A DNA stretch of 64,000 bases, from positions 62,001 to 126,000 of the forward strand of contig NZ_JANKAS010000007.1 of NCBI RefSeq assembly GCF_024622505.1, read 5' to 3'. Of this stretch, positions 53,425 to 63,106 are shown piece by piece. The notes beneath the pieces were generated by a model. That model worked only from the letters and a program-made list of their open reading frames with translations, was not told where the DNA came from and searched no databases. The translations under genes were made by a program, and so were the position numbers. The DNA is from Irregularibacter muris. Lineage in GTDB: Bacteria > Bacillota > Clostridia > Eubacteriales > Garciellaceae. How positions within the stretch are numbered: the first letter of the stretch is position 1; each line of letters begins with the position of its first letter.

Positions 53425-56400
53425 TTGGATTATATCTTTGAAAAAGGAAAATTTACTGAAGATGAACTTGAGCAGGCCATAATTACGCTTTTCGAGCAAC
53501 AAGGCTATACTTATGTCCAGGGGGAGGGTCTTCATAGAAAGTATGAGGATATCCTTCTTCTTGATGACCTACGTGCATTTATAGCTGATCGTTATGCATC
53601 TGAAAGTTTGAGTGAAGCCGAGATTCAGAAAATTATTAATCGTCTTAATCTCATTCCTTCTACACCACTTTATAACGGAAACCGCGAGACATTTTTACTT
53701 GTAAACGAGGGTTTTGACTTGGTACGTGATGATATTAGCCAGGTCGCGTTACATGTGGACTACATTGACTTTGATGAACCAAGTAATAATATTTTTAAGG
53801 TTGTTAATCAGTATTCTGTTCAGGGAGAGCGTTTGCGTCGCCCTGACCTACTTGTGTTTATAAACGGTATTCCTATTGCTATTTGTGAGTTCAAAACAGC
53901 GATCGAAGAAGATACTACCATCCATGATGCATGGGAACAGGTTACAATCCGCTATAAAAGGGATATCCCGAAATTAATGAAGTATTGTTTTCTTTCTGTT
54001 ATTAGTGATGGAGCCAATACAAAACTCGGAAGTATTTTCACACCATACAAGTTTTATTACTCGTGGAATAAAGCAAACGATCAAGATAAAGTTTCAAATG
54101 GTATTAGCTCTCTGCTCACCATGATTGAAGGTGCTTTTGCAAAAGATCGGGTTACTAAAGTTCTTAGAGACTATATTTTCTATCCAGATGATAGTAAGAA
54201 GGATGAAGCTATAGTTTGCCGTTATCCGCAGTTCTTTGCTGCGCAGAAAATGCTTGATAACATCAAAGCACATATGCGCCCCACCGGTGATGGAAAAGGT
54301 GGTACATACTTTGGTGCTACCGGGTGCGGCAAGACTTATACTATGTTATTTTTATCACGTTTGATTGCATTGAGAGATAATGAGGCCTTCAATAATCCTA
54401 CCATTGTCATTCTCGAAGATCGTGAGGATTTGGATACACAAACTTCAGAATTATTTGTAACGGCGAAAAAGTATCTACATGAAAGTGATGTTCGTAGCAT
54501 CGAAAGTCGTGAAGATATGGAGAAGACGTTGCGAGATAAACCAAGCGGCGGTATTTACATTACCACCATCCAAAAGTTTTGTGAAAAAACTAGCTTGCTT
54601 TCTGACCGTAGCAATATTATCTGTATTTCTGATGAGGCTCATAGAACGCAAACTGGTGTTGGTGCGAAGTTAAAGAAAACTGATAAAGGTGTATTTACCA
54701 CTTTTGGATTTGCAAAATACCTGCGTGATAGTTTCCCTAATGCTACATATTGTGGTTTCACAGGAACTCCGATAGACGAAACAATAGCTGTCTTTGGTAA
54801 TGTTGTGGACAGTTATACAATGAAAGAGTCTAGTGATGATGGAATAACGGTTCGTATTGCTTATGAACCACGTCTTGCGCGGGTAATTGTATCTGACGAA
54901 CAGGCAAAAGAAATTCAGAAGTATTATGACCAGTGCATAGCTGAAGGCTCTAATCCGGAGCAGGTTGAAGAAAGCAAACGCGCTATGAGTTCTATGACAG
55001 CTATACTCGGTCATCCTGATAGGATTAAAAAGTTGGCTTCTGATATGGTGACTCATTATGAATCGCTCTGTGCAGAAAAGCCAGAAATTGTGCAAAAGGC
55101 AATGATAGTATGCGCAGATCGGTCGTTGGCTTTTAAAGTATTAAAGGCGGTAGAAGCTATCCGCCCTGACTGGTTCGTGGCACGTAAAGCTGAAAACGAA
55201 TCAGATCTGACAAAAGATCAGTTAGATAAACTGGTAGCCTTACCTAAAATCAATATGGTTGCCACGCAAGGCCAGAACGATGAAAAAGAATTGTTTGACA
55301 TATGTGGCACAAAAGAACATCGTAAGATGTTGGACAAACAGTTTAAGAATAACGACTCAAACTTTAAAATTGCGATTGTTGTTGATATGTGGATTACAGG
55401 ATTTGATGTTCCGTCCCTGGCTGTCATGTATATCGACAAACCACTTCAAAAGCATAGCCTTATTCAGACGATCTCCCGCGTAAATCGTGTATTTGATGGT
55501 AAGGATAAAGGTTTAGTTGTGGACTACATTGGAATTAAAAATGACATGTTGGAAGCTGTCAAAAAATATGGTGGCCCTCAAGAAAACCCGATTGATGAAC
55601 TTAATATTTCATTGTCTATATTTCGTAACCATTTGGCGTTAATAGATGAGCTTCTTTCAAGTTTTGATTCTACGATGTTCCATCATGGGACACCGATACA
55701 AAGACTTAATTGCTTAAATGCTGCCGCAGAATATGTTCAAGCCAGTAAAGATATGCAAACTCGTTTCATGGGCTTATCTCGTAGATTAAAAGGAGCGTAC
55801 CATATTTGCTTCCCTTCCGGTGAACTAACTGACGAAGAAACAGCAAAGGCACAGTTCTACTTAGCAATACGCTCAATTATTTATAAGCAGACTAAGGGAG
55901 ATGCACCGGATGCAGAAGTTATGAATAGCGTAGTTGAAGAAATGGTACGCGAAGCTATTACTTGCACTGGTATCGAAAATATTGTCGATGAACATAAAGC
56001 TGTTGATCTTTTCAGCGATGATTTCCTTGCTGAGCTTGATAATGTAAATCTTCCAATTACAAAGTTTAATGCACTGTTGAAGCTTTTGCGCAAAGCTATT
56101 ACGGCTTATGGGCGCACCAATAAAGTCAAGGCCATCGAGTTTGATGAGCGATTGAAAGAAGTTGTTGATGCTTATAACAGCCGTGATAAGCTGGTATTTA
56201 CAAGTGAGGTTGTTTCGGACTTCGTTAATGATTTGTCCGAACAGTTGCTCAAGATAATGAAAGACTTGCAAGATGATAAGTCTTCATTTGAGAAACTTGG
56301 AATCAGCTATGAAGAAAAAGCTTTTTACGATATTCTTGTAAAAGTTCGTGACGATCATGGTTTTCCATATGAGGATGAAAAGTGTCTTGTTCTTGCTAAA

Positions 56401-56589
56401 AAGATAAAAGAGCTCGTTGACGATAAAGCACAGTTTGCTGATTGGTCATCGCGTGATGATATAAAGAATCAACTCAACATGGACCTTACGGTGCTTCTTT
56501 ACAAAAATGGTTATCCTCCTGAATGGGACGAAGAAGTATTCGAAAAGGTTATGGAGCAAGCCGAGAATTTTAAGAAATATGGTGATTAA
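53425..56589 (+). CDS. hsdR: Type I restriction endonuclease subunit HsdR
   Basis: 1054 residues from TTG 53425, chosen because AGGAGGGG lies just upstream; an ATG at 53365 is inside the preceding gene. N-terminal PD-(D/E)xK nuclease (RPDLLVFINGIPIAICEFK, Asp near 140, Glu-x-Lys near 155), SF2 translocase with GATGCGKT at about 297 and DEAHRTQ at 403, TGTPID, DMWITGFDVPSLAVMYIDK and QTISRVNR. A C-terminal helical domain contacts HsdM. Complete, so the R-M system appears functional. hamA begins 33 bases later. Confidence 0.96.
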   Translation: MDYIFEKGKFTEDELEQAIITLFEQQGYTYVQGEGLHRKYEDILLLDDLRAFIADRYASESLSEAEIQKIINRLNLIPSTPLYNGNRETFLLVNEGFDLVRDDISQVALHVDYIDFDEPSNNIFKVVNQYSVQGERLRRPDLLVFINGIPIAICEFKTAIEEDTTIHDAWEQVTIRYKRDIPKLMKYCFLSVISDGANTKLGSIFTPYKFYYSWNKANDQDKVSNGISSLLTMIEGAFAKDRVTKVLRDYIFYPDDSKKDEAIVCRYPQFFAAQKMLDNIKAHMRPTGDGKGGTYFGATGCGKTYTMLFLSRLIALRDNEAFNNPTIVILEDREDLDTQTSELFVTAKKYLHESDVRSIESREDMEKTLRDKPSGGIYITTIQKFCEKTSLLSDRSNIICISDEAHRTQTGVGAKLKKTDKGVFTTFGFAKYLRDSFPNATYCGFTGTPIDETIAVFGNVVDSYTMKESSDDGITVRIAYEPRLARVIVSDEQAKEIQKYYDQCIAEGSNPEQVEESKRAMSSMTAILGHPDRIKKLASDMVTHYESLCAEKPEIVQKAMIVCADRSLAFKVLKAVEAIRPDWFVARKAENESDLTKDQLDKLVALPKINMVATQGQNDEKELFDICGTKEHRKMLDKQFKNNDSNFKIAIVVDMWITGFDVPSLAVMYIDKPLQKHSLIQTISRVNRVFDGKDKGLVVDYIGIKNDMLEAVKKYGGPQENPIDELNISLSIFRNHLALIDELLSSFDSTMFHHGTPIQRLNCLNAAAEYVQASKDMQTRFMGLSRRLKGAYHICFPSGELTDEETAKAQFYLAIRSIIYKQTKGDAPDAEVMNSVVEEMVREAITCTGIENIVDEHKAVDLFSDDFLAELDNVNLPITKFNALLKLLRKAITAYGRTNKVKAIEFDERLKEVVDAYNSRDKLVFTSEVVSDFVNDLSEQLLKIMKDLQDDKSSFEKLGISYEEKAFYDILVKVRDDHGFPYEDEKCLVLAKKIKELVDDKAQFADWSSRDDIKNQLNMDLTVLLYKNGYPPEWDEEVFEKVMEQAENFKKYGD

Positions 56590-56621
56590 AATATCTCGGA
56601 GGGCGCTGTAGGAGGTAGCTT

Positions 56622-57566
56622 ATGATTAATGCATTAACAAAGAGCATAAATAGCAGAGGCTTTGACCAGATCTTTAAAGAGGTTCTTCATTCGGAGAGTC
56701 TTGGCTTGCTTGCAAATGAAGAACTGCGTCTATTCAGGCTAAAAGAAGTCATAGATAATAGGTTTTCAAAGGACTCACTCCGTACATTCATAAGTAAAAA
56801 TATAGGGCATTATGTTTTCTCACGTTCAAGGATTGAACAGTTTCGTGTCGAAGGCGATGAGTTTAGTGTTGGTATTGAGGCATTGGACCTTATGTATAAG
56901 AGTGGTCGTGCAGATGAGAAAGGTACCGGAAATGAGCTGGGTGAAATACTTTTGTATGCCTTCCTTGAGACGGTTTTGGGTGCACCAAAGATATACAGCA
57001 AGATAGAGTTAAATTCATCAGTCAAATCTGGGATAAGCGCATGTGATGGTATGCATTTACGAGCACTTAACTCTGGAGGAAAAACACTGTCTTATGAGAT
57101 GATATTTGGTACCTCATGCGTTGTTGGAGATCTTGGTTATGCCATAGATGAGGCCTTCGAGTGCATTCAACAGATATCTGGTAGAACAACAGAAGAGTTA
57201 CAGATCGTTGATAGTACAGTTTTTGAATTGCCCGCTGATGATCCAGTGGCTCTCCAATTGAATGATATTATAAAACCTGCTCCCGGTAAGGATGTATATC
57301 GAGATACAGCTTTTGGCATTTTTCTCGGTTACACAATTGGTTTAGACTCTTTACGTTATAAAAGTTCAGATTATCGGGATGCACTAGAAAGAAAGATGGA
57401 CAATGATATTAAACACTATGCTCCTTATATAAAAGAAAAGATTAATAAGCTTAGCCTTAACAATCGTTCTTTCTATGTGTATGTGCTTCCCTTTGACAAC
57501 GCAGAAGATGACAAGAAGGCCATTATGAAAACTGTCATGAGAGAAGGTGACTCTTATGGCAGATAA
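56622..57566 (+). CDS. hamA: HamA, Hachiman defence system effector (DUF1837)
   Basis: 314 residues. HamA (DUF1837) is the nuclease effector held inactive by HamB. Seen: GNELGEILLYAFLETVLGAP (101-121), SKIELNSSVKSG (126-137), CDGMH (141-145) and YEMIFGTSCVVGDLGYAID (158-176), the DUF1837 core pattern. The position where an E-x-K pair of a PD-(D/E)xK nuclease could be expected reads T-S-C (164-166), so the catalytic residues may sit elsewhere or be lost. A GGAGG site supports ATG 56622. It overlaps hamB and follows hsdR closely, so it may share its transcript. Confidence 0.82.
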   Translation: MINALTKSINSRGFDQIFKEVLHSESLGLLANEELRLFRLKEVIDNRFSKDSLRTFISKNIGHYVFSRSRIEQFRVEGDEFSVGIEALDLMYKSGRADEKGTGNELGEILLYAFLETVLGAPKIYSKIELNSSVKSGISACDGMHLRALNSGGKTLSYEMIFGTSCVVGDLGYAIDEAFECIQQISGRTTEELQIVDSTVFELPADDPVALQLNDIIKPAPGKDVYRDTAFGIFLGYTIGLDSLRYKSSDYRDALERKMDNDIKHYAPYIKEKINKLSLNNRSFYVYVLPFDNAEDDKKAIMKTVMREGDSYGR

Positions 57567-60210
57567 AAAGAACTTGAAGTTTGGTGATGTTTTCTTTGCT
57601 GAGTTGAACCAGGATGCCTATCTAAAGAAAATATATGAAGACATATTATACAATTACGCTATCAAGGTCTTTGGATTTAATAAACGCCGGAAGCGCGAGA
57701 TACCGATAAAGGATGCTCTCGCTTTTGCAGATCTACTTTCAAAATCCAATCATGCAACACTTTACGATTCCCAAAAAATGTGGGCACAAGAAATAGTCAC
57801 AATGTTGCATTATATTTACCCCGAAGACGAGAAGGTCTCTTATATAGCTGGTTCTGTACTATCAAGCATTGGTAATTATCAGGGTACGAATATTGTTAAA
57901 TCATCGTTTGATGGAGTTGGCACTCTTGATAAAATTTTCGCGGGTTACAAAAAGGAATATTATACAATCCCGGCGGACCCCGAAAAGCAGTTTATGAGTG
58001 CTCAAAAAATCGTGTATGACCATTTTGCCGATGAGTATTACAGTTACTCTGGCCCAACGTCTATGGGTAAATCTTACATAATGAGGATGTTCATCAAGCA
58101 ACAGATTTTTTCTGGTGTCAAAAATAATTTTGCGCTTGTTGTGCCAACGAAAGCTTTAATTAATGAGGTTCGAATAAAGATAACAGATGACTTGCAGTAT
58201 ATGTTACATGAGAATAACTATCACATTGTAACAGCTGCAGGAGATGCTGTATTAATGAAAAATTCCGAAGAAAACAGTGAACGAAGATATATTTTTATCA
58301 TGACTCCGGAACGGTTGCTCTATCTCCTTATTAATGAACAAAATATTCAGCTTGACTACTTGTTTATTGATGAGGCCCATAAGCTTTCTGGTGCTGATAA
58401 TCGAAGCCCTTTTTATTACCAAATTGTTCATATGCTTTCAGAACGAGAGCATAGACCGCACTTTGTTTTTGCGTCTCCTAATGTTCCTAATCCTGAAATA
58501 TATTTAAGTTTGATAGCTGGCGTGGAATCAAATGAGTCGAAAAAGCAAAAACTCGCGTCATCTTTTTCCCCTGTTTCTCAAGTTAAGTTTTTAATTAATC
58601 TAGATGACAATGAGGTAGATGTATATAATGAGCATACAAAGGAAACGGTGCCTTTAACATCTATAGCACTTGAAGACGCGGACTTGACAGATGTGCTTCT
58701 CCGCTTTGAAAAGGATGATAAAGGTGTGGAAAGACAGTGTATTATATACTTCCCTTCTACCCGTAAGACAGTAGTAGCGGCAAGAGATTTTGCTGCTAAT
58801 CGTGTTGAAAAGAGTAATGATAAAGAGCTGATAGAACTCGCTAAAGACATAAAGAATGATATACATGGAGATTACTATTTAGCTGAACTTATTTCCAAGG
58901 GCATTGCATATCATATAGGTTACTTGCCAGCGTCTATTCGTCAGAGAATAGAAGATTTGTTCCGTGCAGGTTCTATAACGGCATTATTCTGTACAAGTAC
59001 GCTTGTTGAAGGTGTTAATTTGCCAGCTGACAATTTGTTTATTACAGACTTTAAAAATGGCAGCAAGCATATGAAAGCTGTAGATTTCCGTAACCTTATC
59101 GGCCGTGTTGGACGCTTGGAATACAATCTTTATGGCAATGTATTTCTAGTCGCGAGTAGTGAAAAAGCAAATGAAAAATATGTAACCCTGCTTCAGGAGG
59201 ACATAGCACCACAGACATTGTCTATTGAAAAAGGACTTACAAAACCACAAAAGCAAAATGTTATAGAAGCCCTTTTACATGGAACAGTGGAGCTTGTAAA
59301 ATATCCAGAAAAGCAGTCAGCAGATTCGTATGATCTAATGCGCAAATTTGCAATCATTCTCTTAAATGATATTTTGAAAAATCGCAATAGTCGTGTTAGG
59401 CAAGAATTTCGGCAGCTAATGAAACCGGGAGACGAAGATAAGATCAGAGCTCTTTTTGCTTCCAACGAAGAATACATCCAGGACGATGATATAACAATAT
59501 CTGTTGACCAGTCAGAGTCCTTGCATCAAGCAATTTCACAAAACGGGCTTGAGTTCCCTGCGGTTGACGAACAAGGTAACTTTGATTCAGTACAATTACT
59601 GGCGTTTCTGGAGCGTCTATGCAGAATATTTAAATGGGAGATATATGAATCTGAAACTTTAGGACATGTAGGCAAATATTCCAAGAAGCATGGTAGGCTT
59701 AGCTGGTATGCTGTTATTTTAAGCCAGTGGGTACAAGGTGACGGTCTAAACAAAATAATGTTTCAGGCTATTAGTTATAAGCAGCGTAATCCAGAAAACG
59801 CTCTGTATATCGATAACAACTACGTTGACTACAATGACTCTCGTGAACATAGAAATATAGTTATTTCTGATGTGCTCAGTGTTATTGATAAAGTCATTCT
59901 TTTCAAAATATCAAACTATTTTTTGAAAGTATCAAAGGCTTATAAAGAAATAAGACAGGTTGAAAAGGTCCCTAATGACTGGTATGAGTTTGTTGAGTAT
60001 GGTTCTACGAATAAAAAAATAATAAATATCCAGAAACATGGTTTTTCACGTGAGTCATCTCTTTATATTTTAAATCATGGAAAAGACTATATTGCGCAGA
60101 CTGAGCCTGAATTAAAACTAAAAAAGAGTCTGTTAGAATGTTCAAATGAAGGCGTGAAGAAAGATGCCGCAATCATCAAATACAACATACCAGACTTATT
60201 TGTAGATTAG
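57556..60210 (+). CDS. hamB: HamB, Hachiman defence system helicase
   Basis: 884 residues from ATG 57556 (GAAGG eight bases upstream; GTG 57547 overlaps that site). SF2 DEAD/DEAH helicase: Walker A GPTSMGKS at 166-173, VVPTKALINEVR, MTPERLLYLL, DEAH at 272-275, ALFCTSTLVEGVNLPADNL and motif VI DFRNLIGRVGRLEYN. It has a ~150-residue N-terminal and a ~300-residue C-terminal extension. It overlaps hamA by 11 bases, as expected for a HamAB complex in which HamB senses DNA and releases HamA. A terminator follows, closing the defence island. Confidence 0.85.
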   Translation: MADKKNLKFGDVFFAELNQDAYLKKIYEDILYNYAIKVFGFNKRRKREIPIKDALAFADLLSKSNHATLYDSQKMWAQEIVTMLHYIYPEDEKVSYIAGSVLSSIGNYQGTNIVKSSFDGVGTLDKIFAGYKKEYYTIPADPEKQFMSAQKIVYDHFADEYYSYSGPTSMGKSYIMRMFIKQQIFSGVKNNFALVVPTKALINEVRIKITDDLQYMLHENNYHIVTAAGDAVLMKNSEENSERRYIFIMTPERLLYLLINEQNIQLDYLFIDEAHKLSGADNRSPFYYQIVHMLSEREHRPHFVFASPNVPNPEIYLSLIAGVESNESKKQKLASSFSPVSQVKFLINLDDNEVDVYNEHTKETVPLTSIALEDADLTDVLLRFEKDDKGVERQCIIYFPSTRKTVVAARDFAANRVEKSNDKELIELAKDIKNDIHGDYYLAELISKGIAYHIGYLPASIRQRIEDLFRAGSITALFCTSTLVEGVNLPADNLFITDFKNGSKHMKAVDFRNLIGRVGRLEYNLYGNVFLVASSEKANEKYVTLLQEDIAPQTLSIEKGLTKPQKQNVIEALLHGTVELVKYPEKQSADSYDLMRKFAIILLNDILKNRNSRVRQEFRQLMKPGDEDKIRALFASNEEYIQDDDITISVDQSESLHQAISQNGLEFPAVDEQGNFDSVQLLAFLERLCRIFKWEIYESETLGHVGKYSKKHGRLSWYAVILSQWVQGDGLNKIMFQAISYKQRNPENALYIDNNYVDYNDSREHRNIVISDVLSVIDKVILFKISNYFLKVSKAYKEIRQVEKVPNDWYEFVEYGSTNKKIINIQKHGFSRESSLYILNHGKDYIAQTEPELKLKKSLLECSNEGVKKDAAIIKYNIPDLFVD

Positions 60211-60221
60211 AAATGAGATAA

Positions 60222-60259
60222 GGCCTCTGAAGGATTAAGTTCCCTCAGAGGTCTTTTTT
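60222..60259. terminator. Terminator between hamB and the polymerase gene
   Basis: GGCCTCTGA / TCAGAGGTC stem followed by six T on the plus strand; it serves hamB and overlaps the end of the convergent polymerase gene. Confidence 0.82.
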
Positions 60260-62249
60260 AATCTTTCTTATAAAACATTGTCTCATAGCCATCGGCTCTA
60301 AGAGCCAACCCCTTTATCCAGGGTGGCGTTCGTCCCATCTGCTCACAAACTGCTTTAAGGGAAACACCTATGCTGCACTCAATAATCAACTCGTCATGGA
60401 CGTGACCACAGATAAAGCAATGACGGAGTGTTTTCATAGCGTATGCCAGGATATCTCGGCTGATTGCCTGTACAATATTTTCCGTAAACTTCGGGCCATA
60501 ACTTTCGATGCGTTCCCACTTCTTAGTGTTGCCGGTTCCTTCGTAGGTGACAGACTCACCGCCGAACTGGTTTTGTTCGATCTTAGGTTTTACATAGGAA
60601 AGCCTCCTGCCGGAAGGAAGCTCAATAAACAGCATCCCCTTCTGGTAATAGAAATTAAGGCCATGTGTTTTGGTATGTGTTCTTAAGCGAACTGCCTCTT
60701 TAATATTTCTGTCAATATCCCACCACAGCTTTGTAATCTTCGGGTTTGACGCTCTCCAAGAATCAACCAGCGGCTGCAATTCGTCTTCAGTAAGGCCCAT
60801 TTCCAACGCACCCATAGACTTAAGTGCTCCAACACTGCCGCCATATCCAAGTGCCAATTCTGCGATTTTACCTTTTTGCCGAAGGTGGCTATTTACACCA
60901 TGCTTTTCAACCGGTACATGGAACATAGCAGAAGCAGAAGCGCAGTAGATATCACCATTGCTTTCAAATACATCTAATCTCCATTGCTCTTTTGCTAAGA
61001 AGGACAGAACCCTAGCCTCGATAGCACTGAAGTCGCTCACAATAAATTTGTATCCTGACCTTGGAATAAAAGCGGTTCGGATAAGCTGAGAGAGTGTATC
61101 CGGCACATCTTCATAAAGAAGTTTCACTGCATCATAATCTCCAAGCCTTACAAGAGACCTTGCATCTTCCAAATCAGGGATATGATTTTGAGGTAAGTTC
61201 TGTAATTGTATATGCCTGCCTGCCCAGCGACCAGAACGGGAGGCGCCATAATATTGGAACATGCCGCGAGCCCTGCCATCTAAACAGACAGTGTTCTGCA
61301 TGGCCTGATACTTTTTAACGCTACTTTTTGCAAGCTGCTGGCGAAGTTGAAGCACGTCGCGTTGTTCCTCCGGCGCAGTCTTTATAAGAGCTGCGACATT
61401 CTTTTTCCCAAGCGACTCGGTCTCAACACCATTATCAGAAAGCCACTGTTTTACCTGAACGACGCTGTTTGGATTATCAAGATTGGTAAGCTCCTTCATT
61501 GCAGCAGTAAGTTCTTCTTTGGATTTCTCATCGAAGATGATGGCATTTTTAACGACACCCATATCAAGTAGGATGCCTCTGTCATTAATCTCTTGATCCA
61601 GATGGTATTCGTCCCATACAAACTCAGGTACGGGATAGCTTTCTAGTCGCTTCTTAATTGCCTGTTCCACCTCAACATCTCGGATATTGTATTTCTTAAA
61701 TAAGGACCATTTGGTTATATCATGTTCAGGCAGATTACGAGTGCGGCCACTATTTGCTTTGGTAGGCTTGCATGGAACGCAGAAATATTTGATAAGGTCT
61801 TTGCATTCTTTTAGCTTATGTTCACCGAGCTTAAGAACTGTGCCTACACCTTCAAGGGAAAGAGGTAAGCCCATATAAGCAGACCATATCATGCTGCAGC
61901 GCCATGAAGATGGGTTAAGGTAACCTTTAACTGAGTCCTCTGGGATGCTGTAGCTATTAAACTTATCCGGGTAGTGCTTACGAAGCCAATTTGATAAACA
62001 GACACGTTCGAAGGAAGCGTTAAAGGCCCATTTAGTTATATTTTCATCGGTTAATGCATTTAGTATATCTTCTGGGACTTTCTCCCCTAAGGCTAAGTCA
62101 ATAATGTGTACCTCACCGCCATTAATTGCGTAACCAAACAGGAGGACTTCAAAGCTCGGAGATTCTGCATAGCGATAGACGCCACACTTACCAAGGTCCA
62201 CATCTGAGTAAGTTTCAAGGTCAAGAGAAAGTGTTTTTATATCTTCCAT
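60258..62249 (-). CDS. Phage-type family A DNA polymerase
   Basis: 663 residues. N-terminal 3'-5' exonuclease domain (LSLDLETYSDVDL with the DxE pair; WAFNASFERVCL), then the palm and fingers: SDFSAIEARVLSFLAKEQW, RQKGKIAELALGYGGSVGAL, and motif C HVHDELIIE. No 5' nuclease domain. This polymerase form is typical of Firmicutes prophages and integrative elements together with DUF2815 and DUF2800 genes. GAAAGGAGG precedes the ATG. It replicates the element; host DnaE is a separate enzyme at 34848. Confidence 0.93.
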   Translation of the reverse strand: MEDIKTLSLDLETYSDVDLGKCGVYRYAESPSFEVLLFGYAINGGEVHIIDLALGEKVPEDILNALTDENITKWAFNASFERVCLSNWLRKHYPDKFNSYSIPEDSVKGYLNPSSWRCSMIWSAYMGLPLSLEGVGTVLKLGEHKLKECKDLIKYFCVPCKPTKANSGRTRNLPEHDITKWSLFKKYNIRDVEVEQAIKKRLESYPVPEFVWDEYHLDQEINDRGILLDMGVVKNAIIFDEKSKEELTAAMKELTNLDNPNSVVQVKQWLSDNGVETESLGKKNVAALIKTAPEEQRDVLQLRQQLAKSSVKKYQAMQNTVCLDGRARGMFQYYGASRSGRWAGRHIQLQNLPQNHIPDLEDARSLVRLGDYDAVKLLYEDVPDTLSQLIRTAFIPRSGYKFIVSDFSAIEARVLSFLAKEQWRLDVFESNGDIYCASASAMFHVPVEKHGVNSHLRQKGKIAELALGYGGSVGALKSMGALEMGLTEDELQPLVDSWRASNPKITKLWWDIDRNIKEAVRLRTHTKTHGLNFYYQKGMLFIELPSGRRLSYVKPKIEQNQFGGESVTYEGTGNTKKWERIESYGPKFTENIVQAISRDILAYAMKTLRHCFICGHVHDELIIECSIGVSLKAVCEQMGRTPPWIKGLALRADGYETMFYKKD

Positions 62250-62273
62250 AACATCCTCCTTTCAAAAGAATAA

Positions 62274-62299
62274 GGGCGGCAGCAGGAGTGCCACCGCCC
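62274..62299 (-). other. GC-rich hairpin before the polymerase gene
   Basis: GGGCGG / CCGCCC stem plus weaker inner pairs, followed on the minus strand by TTATTCTTTT; it lies between the small membrane-protein gene and the polymerase RBS and could attenuate transcription. Confidence 0.5.
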
Positions 62300-62305
62300 A
62301 AGCAA

Positions 62306-62458
62306 TTAAAACTTATCAAGTGTATCAAAGTTTTTCTTTGCTTTTTCTTTCTTGTGCTTTTTGATGGCGTCATTAATTTCAGTTACGACCCAGAATAGGG
62401 CTCCGATGATAAACACGCCGTATAAAGTAATAAGTTCAATAACAAGAATAGTTTCCAT
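62306..62458 (-). CDS. 50-residue single-pass membrane protein
   Basis: Small gene on the minus strand, ATG at 62458, TAA at 62306. The product starts METILVIELITLYGVFIIG, has one hydrophobic helix (about 4-27), then a basic tail (KKHKKEKAKKNF). A GAGGTG site lies six bases before the ATG. It fits exactly between the DUF2815 and polymerase genes on the same strand, flanked by hairpins, which supports it being real. Function unknown; it may tether the replication machinery to the membrane, which is speculation. Confidence 0.68.
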   Translation of the reverse strand: METILVIELITLYGVFIIGALFWVVTEINDAIKKHKKEKAKKNFDTLDKF

Positions 62459-62487
62459 ATGATTCACCTCATTTCTTTAATTGTCTC

Positions 62488-62511
62488 AGGTGGCAGGTTT
62501 TCCTACCACCC
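62488..62511 (-). other. Intercistronic hairpin after the DUF2815 gene
   Basis: Nine-base stem GGTGGTAGG / CCTGCCACC (minus strand) with a four-base AAAA loop and no T-tract. It is like the hairpin at 62274, so each gap in this operon carries one. Confidence 0.5.
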
Positions 62512-62528
62512 GGATTGTCAGTTACTGT

Positions 62529-63092
62529 TTAGGAAAGGAAGTCTTCGTCATCCTCAGTAGCGAAGTCATCCTCGGCGTTAGACTTGCCGCCGAGATGCTC
62601 GCCATCACGGATCTTCTGAAGGTTATTAAGGGAACAAGCGATACCCTTATTTCCGTTGGTGTTGAATGCGTAGAAATTTACACTAGCACGACCATAAACA
62701 CCAGAATAAATCTCAGAGCGCTCAATGATAGGCTGGCGGTCTGCATCTACGATGCCAGGAGCAGAGCTGTTGTTGGCATTCATAAAGTAGGCGTTTGCGT
62801 AAGTGGGGTCATCAGGACGTTCCACATCGCCATCACGAAGAGGAGTCTTAAGGGTTGCAAGAGGTGGTACTGTACGACCATTGCCTTTGAGCTTGCCTTC
62901 GCCTTCGTGGTAAGCCGCTTCTATTGCAGCTTTAATCTTAGCGATGGTCTTCGTGTCGGACTTAGGAATAATGAGAGATACACTGTACTTAGGGGTGCCA
63001 CCATTTATGGATTTAGGCTCCCATGCATTCACATAGCTCCAACGGGTATCAGGGCCAGTAACTACTTTTAACGGATTAACTGTCTTTGTCAT
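62529..63092 (-). CDS. DUF2815 ssDNA-binding protein (phage gp2.5-like)
   Basis: 187 residues. DUF2815 proteins are phage/ICE replication proteins related to T7 gp2.5 single-stranded DNA-binding protein. Seen: RWSYVNAWEPKSINGGTPKY, VSLIIPKSDTKTIAKIKAAI, YSGVYGRASVNFYAFNTNG, and the very acidic C-terminal tail (AEDDFATEDDEDFLS) usual for SSBs. It lies 14 bases after the DUF2800 gene. Confidence 0.88.
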   Translation of the reverse strand: MTKTVNPLKVVTGPDTRWSYVNAWEPKSINGGTPKYSVSLIIPKSDTKTIAKIKAAIEAAYHEGEGKLKGNGRTVPPLATLKTPLRDGDVERPDDPTYANAYFMNANNSSAPGIVDADRQPIIERSEIYSGVYGRASVNFYAFNTNGNKGIACSLNNLQKIRDGEHLGGKSNAEDDFATEDDEDFLS

Positions 63093-63106
63093 GATTTATT
63101 TCCTCC

